This document shows positions 1 to 4,888 of a stretch of DNA of 5,752 nucleotides, in pieces. The position numbers were made by a program, and so were the translations under genes. Source of the DNA: an uncultured Thiotrichaceae bacterium (lineage in GTDB: Bacteria > Pseudomonadota > Gammaproteobacteria > Thiotrichales > Thiotrichaceae); the NCBI GenBank assembly GCA_937931765.1, contig CALHAO010000289.1:1-5752 (forward strand), written 5' to 3'. How positions within the stretch are numbered: position 1 is the stretch's first letter; each line of letters starts with the position of its first letter. The notes under the pieces were generated by a model. The model was not told where the DNA came from. It worked only from the letters and a program-made list of their open reading frames with translations, and ran no database searches.

Positions 1-4
1 ACTT

Positions 5-388
5 ATGATGAAAAAACAAAAAGGAGCCAGCTTTGCCAGCTGGATGGTGTTAGCTGCAGTAGTTGTTTTTATATTGGTTACGGTTGCTAAAATTGCGCCG
101 GTTTATATGGAATATGCTACGGTTAAGTCAATGGTGGATAAGATTGCTGCGGAAACGACGCTTTCGCCTCAGACAGGCAACCGCCAGTTGCGCAGGAAGT
201 TGGATGACTATATGAATGTTAATGGTCTTTACACGGTGCTGCCCGAATACTTTTCAATCGTGGATTTACCGAATGAAAAGAATGCAAAGGGCTTACAGGT
301 TAAGTATGAAGTCCGTAAGCATTGGTTGGCCAATATCGATTTTACTATGAATTTTGAACATGCGGCGAAACTAACCAGGCAAAATTAA
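5..388 (+). CDS. DUF4845 family single-pass membrane protein
   Basis: A 127-residue protein with a short positively charged N-terminus (MMKKQK), one hydrophobic segment at about residues 10-31, and a polar remainder expected on the periplasmic side. The segment KIAPVYMEY just after the membrane helix, followed by a region rich in charged residues, matches what I know of the DUF4845 family. That family commonly sits between lepB (signal peptidase I) and rnc in gammaproteobacteria, exactly this position. Its biochemical function is not established; an accessory role near signal peptidase or in the envelope is only inference from context. Two adjacent ATG codons (5 and 8) could serve as start. 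The ribosome binding site lies outside the window, so the choice cannot be settled. The stop is 2 nt from the rnc start, which implies one operon. Confidence 0.85.
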   Translation: MMKKQKGASFASWMVLAAVVVFILVTVAKIAPVYMEYATVKSMVDKIAAETTLSPQTGNRQLRRKLDDYMNVNGLYTVLPEYFSIVDLPNEKNAKGLQVKYEVRKHWLANIDFTMNFEHAAKLTRQN

Positions 389-390
389 AT

Positions 391-1062
391 GTGAATAAAC
401 TGACAAAATTATTGTCTCCGGAATTGATGGCTACTGACACTTTTGTCCGGGCCATCACTCACCGGAGTGCTAACGGCAAGAATAATGAACGGATGGAGTT
501 TCTTGGTGATAGTGTGCTTGGTCTCATTATCACCACGGAGCTTTATCGTCAGATGCCTAGAGCCAGTGAGGGCTATCTGAGTCGCTTGCGGGCTTCTTTG
601 GTAAATGAAAATACGCTGGCACAGCTGTCGGCTGATTTGGCACTGGGTGATTTTCTGCGTCTGGGGCCGGGTGAGCTGAAAAGTGGTGGTTTCAGGCGTA
701 AGTCGATTCTGGCGGATGCGCTGGAGGCTTTAATCGGTTGTATCTACCTTGAGCAGGGTCTGGAAAAGTCACAGGCATTTGTACTGGGTATCTTTCAGGA
801 AAAACTCGCTAACTTACCTTCTGAAGATGCTTTGAAAGACCCCAAAAGCCGCTTGCAGGAATTTTTGCAGTCACGCGGTCACGAGATTCCGGATTACGAG
901 TTAATGGGGGTTGAGGGTGAAGCTCACCGTCAGACTTTTACAGCAGAATGCCGGATTCCGGTATTAAGTATTATCACTCAAGGCATTTCCAGCAGTCGCC
1001 GTAAGGCAGAGCAGGATGCCGCAGCAGTAGCATTTAAACAGGTACTTGAACATCATGGCTAA
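391..1062 (+). CDS. rnc: Ribonuclease III
   Basis: RNase III cleaves double-stranded RNA in the cytoplasm, processing rRNA precursors and many mRNAs. The protein is 223 residues, close to the 226 of E. coli. The catalytic domain carries the signature NERMEFLGDS at residues 32-41. The acidic residues equivalent to E. coli E38, E41, D45, E65, D114 and E117 are all present here as E33, E36, D40, E60, D109 and E112, so it should be active. The conserved LRLGPGELKSGGFRR block spans about 89-103. The double-stranded RNA-binding domain begins near KDPKSRLQE (149-157) and ends with SSSRRKAEQDAA (200-211). The glycine that usually precedes the SSRRKAEQ stretch is replaced (GISSSRR), a small departure. 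The start is GTG at 391; an ATG two bases upstream is out of frame and runs straight into TGA. Shine-Dalgarno pairing is weak (AGG at 377-379), so coupling to the upstream gene is likely. Confidence 0.97.
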   Translation: MNKLTKLLSPELMATDTFVRAITHRSANGKNNERMEFLGDSVLGLIITTELYRQMPRASEGYLSRLRASLVNENTLAQLSADLALGDFLRLGPGELKSGGFRRKSILADALEALIGCIYLEQGLEKSQAFVLGIFQEKLANLPSEDALKDPKSRLQEFLQSRGHEIPDYELMGVEGEAHRQTFTAECRIPVLSIITQGISSSRRKAEQDAAAVAFKQVLEHHG

Positions 1063-1936
1063 ATTCGGATACGTTGCGATTGCCGGTCGCCCTAATGTCG
1101 GCAAATCAACGCTGATGAATCATTTAGTAGGATTCAAGGTTTCGGCGATTGCCAATAAACCACAAACTACACGGCATAATATTCGTGGCATTCTGACTGA
1201 GAAGGATTATCAGATTGTTTTTCGTGATACGCCAGGCATCCATAAGGCTGCCAAAAGTCTGTTGAATAAAACCATCAACCTTGAAGCAGTTTCTGCATTG
1301 GAAAATGTAGATGCGGTGGTGATGATGGTGGAGGCGATGCGCTGGACAGAAGAAGATGATCTGGTGCTGAGCCGCCTGGAGCATGTGAACTGCCCGGTAT
1401 TTTTAATCGCTAATAAAGTCGATAAAGTTAAAAAGCGCTCTGAAATGCTCAACTGGTTACAGGAAGTGGCGGCGAAGCGTGAGTTTTCAGGTGTCTTTCC
1501 GTTGTCAGCCACTAAGCTGATCAATACCATCGAGTTGAAAGCTGCTTTGGTCGAAGTGATTCCTGAAGGTGACTGGGGTTATGATGAAGATGAAGTGACC
1601 GATCAGTCCACCCGTTTTATCTGTGGTGAATTGGTGCGTGAACAGCTGATGACTTATCTGCACCAGGAGCTACCTTACTCAACTGCGGTTGAGGTGGAGA
1701 AGTTTGAAGAAGCTAAAGTGATTGAGATACACGCGGTGATCTGGGTGAGTCGTGAGGGTCAGAAAGGTATTATCATCGGTAAAAAAGGTGAGATGCTGAA
1801 ACGGATCGGCAGCTCGGCGCGTTTGGCGTTGGAGGAGTTTCTAGGTAGTAAGGTGATGCTGAAATTGTGGGTGCGGGTTGAGGAGAATTGGGAGAATAGT
1901 CCTAGGCATTTGCGGAGTTTGGGGATTACCAGCTAG
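1055..1936 (+). CDS. era: GTPase Era
   Basis: Era is an essential-type GTPase that binds the 3' end of 16S rRNA and assists 30S subunit maturation. At 293 residues it is slightly shorter than E. coli Era (301). The G domain shows G1 GRPNVGKST (11-19), G2 TTRH (38-41), G3 DTPG (58-61), G4 NKVD (120-123) and G5 SA (151-152). The C-terminal KH domain contains the RNA-binding loop IIGKKG (240-245), and the protein ends in the family-typical RSLG motif. I chose ATG 1055, giving MAKFGYVAIAGRPNVGKS. A TTG three codons upstream is open but has no better support. The start overlaps the end of rnc by 8 nt, a classic rnc-era arrangement implying coupled translation. The last ~80 bases are unusually rich in G over C. 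Confidence 0.97.
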   Translation: MAKFGYVAIAGRPNVGKSTLMNHLVGFKVSAIANKPQTTRHNIRGILTEKDYQIVFRDTPGIHKAAKSLLNKTINLEAVSALENVDAVVMMVEAMRWTEEDDLVLSRLEHVNCPVFLIANKVDKVKKRSEMLNWLQEVAAKREFSGVFPLSATKLINTIELKAALVEVIPEGDWGYDEDEVTDQSTRFICGELVREQLMTYLHQELPYSTAVEVEKFEEAKVIEIHAVIWVSREGQKGIIIGKKGEMLKRIGSSARLALEEFLGSKVMLKLWVRVEENWENSPRHLRSLGITS

Positions 1937-1984
1937 GGTCAGTCTATTTAAAACCCTGAAAATCACCTTTGGATATATGCAGTA

Positions 1985-2013
1985 TTGCCGGTATTTTCCG
2001 TGTGACGTATAAT
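1985..2013 (+). promoter_or_regulatory. Sigma70-type promoter of the toxin-antitoxin operon
   Basis: TTGCCG at 1985-1990 (4 of 6 to TTGACA) is followed after exactly 17 nt by a perfect TATAAT at 2008-2013. A second perfect TATAAT overlaps it at 2013-2018. Transcription would start near 2020 and give a leader of roughly 28 nt before the antitoxin ATG at 2048. This is the only strong promoter I can see between rnc and cysM, so it may also supply transcripts for recO, acpS and cysM. The -10 box lies inside the inverted repeat 1997-2034, a good layout for repression by the operon's own product. Confidence 0.7.
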
Positions 2014-2034
2014 ATAATTTATACGTCACACGGA
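1997..2034. promoter_or_regulatory. Perfect inverted repeat, likely autoregulatory operator
   Basis: The left arm TCCGTGTGACGTATAA (1997-2012) is the exact reverse complement of the right arm at 2019-2034. The arms are 16 bp with no mismatch, separated by the six bases TATAAT (2013-2018). The repeat covers the -10 region and the predicted transcription start of the toxin-antitoxin promoter. Operators of this kind are bound by ribbon-helix-helix antitoxins, usually with higher affinity when the toxin is in the complex; that this antitoxin binds here is inference. In RNA read through from era it could form a strong hairpin, but no U-tract follows, so I do not call it an intrinsic terminator. 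Confidence 0.75.
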
Positions 2035-2037
2035 CAC

Positions 2038-2041
2038 GGAG
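2038..2041 (+). promoter_or_regulatory. Shine-Dalgarno site of the antitoxin gene
   Basis: GGAG lies 6 nt before ATG 2048, a good spacing and the clearest ribosome binding site of the toxin-antitoxin-recO run. It belongs to the second copy of a tandem hexamer CACGGA (2029-2034 and 2035-2040). The first copy is the outer edge of the operator's right arm. Neither the toxin nor recO has a comparable site, so ribosomes loading here may serve all three genes. Confidence 0.65.
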
Positions 2042-2047
2042 CAGACT

Positions 2048-2302
2048 ATGGAATCAAAGCTAACCTTACGCTTAGATAAAAATATCATCGAGCAAATTAA
2101 AGTCTATGCGCTACAGCAACAATGTTCTGTCAGTGATCTGACGGAACGTCTTTACAAAACAGTATTGGTTAAAACCAGCACCAAGGGTTCAGATAAATTT
2201 GGGACGCCATTCGCACAAAAATACAAAGGGATATTGGCCGATAAAGTGATAGATGTTGATGATGCTCGTTTTGATGCCTTAAGCGAAAAATACCTACGAT
2301 GA
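2048..2302 (+). CDS. Antitoxin of a PIN-toxin module, ribbon-helix-helix / DUF6364-like
   Basis: An 84-residue protein. The N-terminus ESKLTLRLDKNIIEQIKVYA (2-21), followed by a second predicted helix near SVSDLTERLYKTV (27-39), is the beta-alpha-alpha pattern of ribbon-helix-helix DNA-binding proteins. The later part, GTPFAQKYKGIL (52-63) and the end LSEKYLR, resembles the toxin-binding tail of DUF6364 antitoxins, which pair with PIN-domain toxins. Expected role: neutralise the toxin encoded next and, as a dimer or complex, repress its own promoter at the inverted repeat 14 bp upstream. It starts at ATG 2048 with a good GGAG site. Its stop codon overlaps the toxin start (ATGA at 2299-2302), typical of antitoxin-first modules. 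The family label rests on remembered motif resemblance, not a search; the antitoxin role is well supported by the neighbour. Confidence 0.8.
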   Translation: MESKLTLRLDKNIIEQIKVYALQQQCSVSDLTERLYKTVLVKTSTKGSDKFGTPFAQKYKGILADKVIDVDDARFDALSEKYLR

Positions 2303-2718
2303 AATGTGCTTATATCGATTGTAATATCCTGCTGGATTTTTTGTTGCAGCGGGAGCCGTATGCTTATGCGGCAGGTAAATTAATTGAGTTAACCGAACAA
2401 CAAAAAGTAAAAAGCTATTTATCACCCTTGACGCTGGCAACGACTCATTACTTATTAGGCCGCTATGCCAATAAAAAGTTAGCTGATGCGTTTGTGGGTG
2501 ATGCTATCGGGGTGTTTCAATTTATTGATATGACTGCTTTATCAACCAAACAAGCTATTGCCCATCGTTACAAAGATTTTGAAGATGATTTGCACTACTA
2601 TACAGCGCTTGCTGGCTCTATGGATTATATGGTGACACGCAATAAAAAAGATTTTAAAAATGAAGGTTTACAACTGGTGACTGCCGAAGAGCTTGTTTTA
2701 ATCATTGAACACCAATGA
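2299..2718 (+). CDS. PIN-domain ribonuclease toxin (VapC-like)
   Basis: A 139-residue protein of usual PIN-toxin length. The N-terminal strand YIDCNILLDFLLQREP (5-20) carries the first catalytic aspartate D7 and D13. DFEDDLHYYTALAGSMDYMVTRN spans 93-115, with the acidic cluster D93/E95/D96/D97, then TRNKKDF (113-119) with D118. This pattern fits PIN_3-type VapC toxins, which use metal-dependent endonuclease activity on RNA, often tRNA or rRNA. The glutamate that canonical VapC proteins carry in the second helix is not seen: the matching stretch is SPLTLATTHYLLGRY (42-56), with T48 in that place, as in some relatives that have N there. The target cannot be read from sequence. There is no Shine-Dalgarno site of its own; translation probably depends on the antitoxin through the ATGA overlap. 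GC is near 38% over the stretches counted, lower than recO next door. Confidence 0.87.
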   Translation: MKCAYIDCNILLDFLLQREPYAYAAGKLIELTEQQKVKSYLSPLTLATTHYLLGRYANKKLADAFVGDAIGVFQFIDMTALSTKQAIAHRYKDFEDDLHYYTALAGSMDYMVTRNKKDFKNEGLQLVTAEELVLIIEHQ

Positions 2719-3452
2719 GCCTCAACCAATCCTTAACCTACATTCTCCGCCGCAATTCCTACCGCGACAACAGTCTTCTGTGTGACTGCTTCAGTGAATC
2801 AGCAGGCCGCATCACGCTGGTAGCCCGTTTCTCAAAACGTCAAGGCAACCGTATCAAGGGCATGCTGGAACCTTTCCGTTTGTTAGATACTCGCTGGACA
2901 GGGCGCGGCGAAGTACTAACGCTCAACAATGCTGAAGAAAAGCGCCGCCATAGCTTGAAAGGTGCGGCCTTAATCCAGGCCACCTATGTCAATGAGCTGG
3001 TGCTGCGTACTTTCCAGCCCATGCAGCCGCTGCCAGAATTATTCACGCGCTACCGTCATTTATTACACCTGTTACAAGATGGCGATAATATGCCTGCAGT
3101 TATGTTGTTCGAGCTTGAGGTGCTGGCGATATGCGGCCATGAGCTGAGCTTGTGGCAGGATGATGCGAACGGGCAGGTAGTTCAGCCTGATCTTAACTAC
3201 CATTACCAGCCCGACCGGGGTTTGTTTCCTCTGGTTAGTGAGAATAAACAACAGACCGATTTGTCCTTTGAAAATATTCATAGTCAGCGTGGTGTATTAA
3301 TTACTGGTGAGCTATTGATTGGCTTGCGGAATCCGCCAGAGATGCAGGATGTTCTCTGGCATACGTTACGCACCGTACTGGATCGGATGTTATCCTTGCA
3401 GTTGGATGGAAAAAAACTGTACGCCCGCCAATTGTTGAATGCGAACGGATGA
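2715..3452 (+). CDS. recO: DNA repair protein RecO
   Basis: RecO works with RecR and RecF to load RecA onto SSB-covered single-stranded DNA and can anneal complementary strands. The protein is 245 residues (E. coli 242). The N-terminal OB-fold region reads SLTYILRRNSYRDNSLLCDCFSE followed by SAGRITLVARFSKR, matching the family's 'vL..r.y.E.s.l...fTe..G....vAkG.r' pattern. GMLEPFRLLDTRWTGRGEVLTL (about 49-70) follows. The helical part includes YVNELVLRTF and a later FELEVLAICGHE segment that matches E. coli FELALLGHLGY. As in E. coli, no four-cysteine zinc site is seen. The ATG at 2715 overlaps the toxin stop by ATGA, and I see no Shine-Dalgarno sequence in the preceding 20 bases, so translation is probably coupled to the toxin gene. 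In most relatives recO follows era directly; here the toxin-antitoxin pair intervenes. Confidence 0.93.
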   Translation: MSLNQSLTYILRRNSYRDNSLLCDCFSESAGRITLVARFSKRQGNRIKGMLEPFRLLDTRWTGRGEVLTLNNAEEKRRHSLKGAALIQATYVNELVLRTFQPMQPLPELFTRYRHLLHLLQDGDNMPAVMLFELEVLAICGHELSLWQDDANGQVVQPDLNYHYQPDRGLFPLVSENKQQTDLSFENIHSQRGVLITGELLIGLRNPPEMQDVLWHTLRTVLDRMLSLQLDGKKLYARQLLNANG

Positions 3453-3459
3453 TATTGAT

Positions 3460-3849
3460 GTGAGAATTATTGGCATTGGCACTGATATAGTAGAAATCCA
3501 ACGCATTAGCCGGATGATAGAAGGTGGTAACGAGCGTTTTCTACGGCGGATTTTGCATGATAATGAATACGAACATTTTTTTAATGTCAATAAAACGCTG
3601 AGTGCTAGCTGGATTGCTAAACGTTTTGCCACCAAAGAAGCCTGTTCTAAAGCCTTGGGGACGGGTATCGGCAAACACGCACAACTCACTGAAATTGAAA
3701 CCTGCCATGACGAATTAGGTAAACCGAACCTGGTTTTACATGGCACTACATTGGCAACAGCGCAGCGCCTGGGTATCAGTGATATGTCTTTATCACTGGC
3801 GGATGAGCGCTCACATGCGGTAGCCTTTGTTGTATTAACCGGCGAATAA
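3460..3849 (+). CDS. acpS: Holo-[acyl-carrier-protein] synthase
   Basis: AcpS transfers 4'-phosphopantetheine from coenzyme A to the serine of apo-acyl carrier protein, switching on fatty acid synthesis. The protein is 129 residues from GTG 3460 (E. coli 126). The N-terminus MRIIGIGTDIVEIQRI aligns with E. coli MAILGLGTDIVEIARI and includes the metal ligand D9. The second signature, AKRFATKEACSKALGTGI (53-70), holds E60 and K64, and LADERSHAVA lies near the end. An upstream in-frame ATG at 3439 would add seven residues not found in relatives and overlap recO by 14 nt. I prefer GTG 3460, which has GGA at 3447-3449 with 10-nt spacing and starts 7 nt after the recO stop. The gene usually found before acpS, pdxJ, is missing here. 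Confidence 0.95.
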   Translation: MRIIGIGTDIVEIQRISRMIEGGNERFLRRILHDNEYEHFFNVNKTLSASWIAKRFATKEACSKALGTGIGKHAQLTEIETCHDELGKPNLVLHGTTLATAQRLGISDMSLSLADERSHAVAFVVLTGE

Positions 3850-3863
3850 GAGATAGAAATCAC

Positions 3864-4760
3864 ATGAATTACCCTACCATTGAAGATTTTATTGGCAATA
3901 CACCACTGGTTCGCCTGCAACGTATGCCGGGTGATAGTTCGAACACGATTTTGGTCAAGTTAGAAGGTAATAATCCGGCTGGCTCGGTTAAAGATCGTCC
4001 GGCGTTGAATATGATTCAGCAGGCTGAAGCCAGGGGCGAAATAAAGCCGGGTGATACCTTGATTGAAGCCACCAGTGGTAATACAGGTATTGCGTTGGCG
4101 ATGGCTGCGGCCATCAAAGATTACAAAATGATTCTGCTAATGCCGGAAAACCTGAGTATGGAACGGCGGGCTTCAATGAAGGCTTACGGCGCTGAGCTAA
4201 TTCTGGTCAGTAAGTCGGAAGGGGGCATGGAAGGTGCAAGAGATATTGCTTTGCAGATGGAGAAAGATGGCAAGGGCAAAGTGCTAAATCAGTTTGCTAA
4301 TCCGGATAATCCGGCGGCTCATTTCGCCGGAACAGGGCCTGAAATCTGGCGTGATACACAAGGGCAGGTGACGCATTTTGTCAGCTCAATGGGTACCACC
4401 GGCACGATTACTGGCACCGGTAATTACCTGAAGTCACAAAGTCCGGATGTACAAATCGTTGGTGTGCGACCCGCAACACAGGAAGATCAGATTCCGGGCA
4501 TCCGCCGTTGGACTCCGGAGTACCTGCCCGAAGTCTTTGCTGCCGCCAATGTTGATCAGGAAATTGATGTCACTCAGGCTGAGTCTGAAAAGACTATGCG
4601 CCAACTGGCGATTCAGGAAGGTATTTTCTGTGGTGTATCGTCCGGTGGTGGTGTGGCTGCTGCCTTGCGTTTGTCGCAACAGCTTGAAAATGCAACGATT
4701 GTAGTGATAATTTGTGACCGAGGTGATCGTTATATCTCCACAGGCGTCTTTCCGGGTTAG
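3864..4760 (+). CDS. cysM: Cysteine synthase B (O-acetylserine sulfhydrylase)
   Basis: A PLP-dependent cytoplasmic enzyme that makes cysteine from O-acetylserine and sulfide. CysM types also accept thiosulfate, giving S-sulfocysteine. The protein is 298 residues (E. coli CysM 303). GNNPAGSVKDR (35-45) contains the PLP-binding lysine K43 and is the CysM rather than the CysK form. SGNTG (71-75) is the substrate loop, GTTGT (177-181) holds the PLP phosphate, IPGIRRW matches the CysM-specific region, and GVSSGG (257-262) supplies the pyridine-nitrogen serine. It ends in CDRGDRYISTGVFPG, about ten residues short of the E. coli tail, as is common outside enterics. The ATG is 14 nt after acpS, with GAGAT at 3850-3854 as a modest ribosome site, so it is probably co-transcribed with acpS. 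I see no clear hairpin terminator after it. Confidence 0.96.
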   Translation: MNYPTIEDFIGNTPLVRLQRMPGDSSNTILVKLEGNNPAGSVKDRPALNMIQQAEARGEIKPGDTLIEATSGNTGIALAMAAAIKDYKMILLMPENLSMERRASMKAYGAELILVSKSEGGMEGARDIALQMEKDGKGKVLNQFANPDNPAAHFAGTGPEIWRDTQGQVTHFVSSMGTTGTITGTGNYLKSQSPDVQIVGVRPATQEDQIPGIRRWTPEYLPEVFAAANVDQEIDVTQAESEKTMRQLAIQEGIFCGVSSGGGVAAALRLSQQLENATIVVIICDRGDRYISTGVFPG

Positions 4761-4888
4761 TTATCAGTTTGGTGAGTATTTGACCTTTACCTCAGCAGCT
4801 TTTGAATCTCCACATAATCCTCATAATGTTCTACCATTTGTTGTGGTATTCTTTGCACCCCAAAATGGTTAAAACTGAGTTTAATTGC
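4761..4888 (+). promoter_or_regulatory. cysM-suhB intergenic region with weak promoter candidates
   Basis: This 128-bp AT-rich gap should hold the suhB promoter, but nothing in it is strong. Candidate 1 is TTGACC (4780-4785, 5 of 6 to the -35 consensus) with TTGAAT (4802-4807, 4 of 6 to -10) after 16 nt. Candidate 2 is an extended -10, TGGTATTCT (4844-4852), without a good -35. CATAAT occurs twice (4813-4818 and 4822-4827) but at poor spacing from any -35. A loose inverted repeat pairs CCATTT (4834-4839) with AAATGG (4863-4868). No U-tract terminator is evident. The reverse strand carries a short open frame here (see the entry at 4787-4858). Confidence 0.3.
4787..4858 (-). other. Possible antisense micro-ORF or gene remnant (23 codons)
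   Basis: Reading the minus strand from GTG (4858-4856) to TAA (4789-4787) gives a 23-residue peptide, MQRIPQQMVEHYEDY then VEIQKLLR. It looks more protein-like (charged, amphipathic, ends in a helix-like run) than random intergenic DNA usually does. The same frame stays open further upstream on the minus strand into the start of suhB, as far as a stop at 4975-4973. It could be the C-terminal remnant of a lost gene, a tiny real protein, or chance. I recognise no family and see no clear ribosome site. Low confidence. Confidence 0.15.

Noticed and set aside
1046..1054. TTG 1046 as the start of Era
   Set aside because: It adds only three residues. ATG 1055 is the stronger codon and gives the usual short lead into the GTP-binding loop.
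1210..1530. Minus-strand open frames inside era
   Set aside because: They lie entirely within the conserved GTPase domain coding sequence and show low-complexity, serine/threonine-rich products typical of antisense frames.
1997..2034. Reading the palindrome as an intrinsic terminator for era
   Set aside because: The hairpin would be strong, but neither strand has a T-tract after it, and it overlaps a good promoter.
3439..3459. ATG 3439 as the start of AcpS
   Set aside because: It adds seven residues (MRTDDID) before the family N-terminus and has no Shine-Dalgarno sequence. GTG 3460 has one and aligns with E. coli AcpS.
3390..3920. Minus-strand open frame of 176 codons over recO-acpS-cysM
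   Set aside because: It is a shadow of the well-supported acpS gene: it spans three real genes, has no recognisable motif, and its composition reflects the opposite strand.
4834..4868. Inverted repeat CCATTT/AAATGG upstream of suhB as a riboswitch or terminator
   Set aside because: The arms are only six bases with a 23-nt loop and no further structure or T-tract, so chance is a sufficient explanation.
4802..4888. N-terminal extension of SuhB from TTG 4802, giving a hydrophobic leader
   Set aside because: Homologues begin at MHPMLN, which matches ATG 4889. The added 29 residues have no counterpart and start at a poor TTG without a ribosome site.
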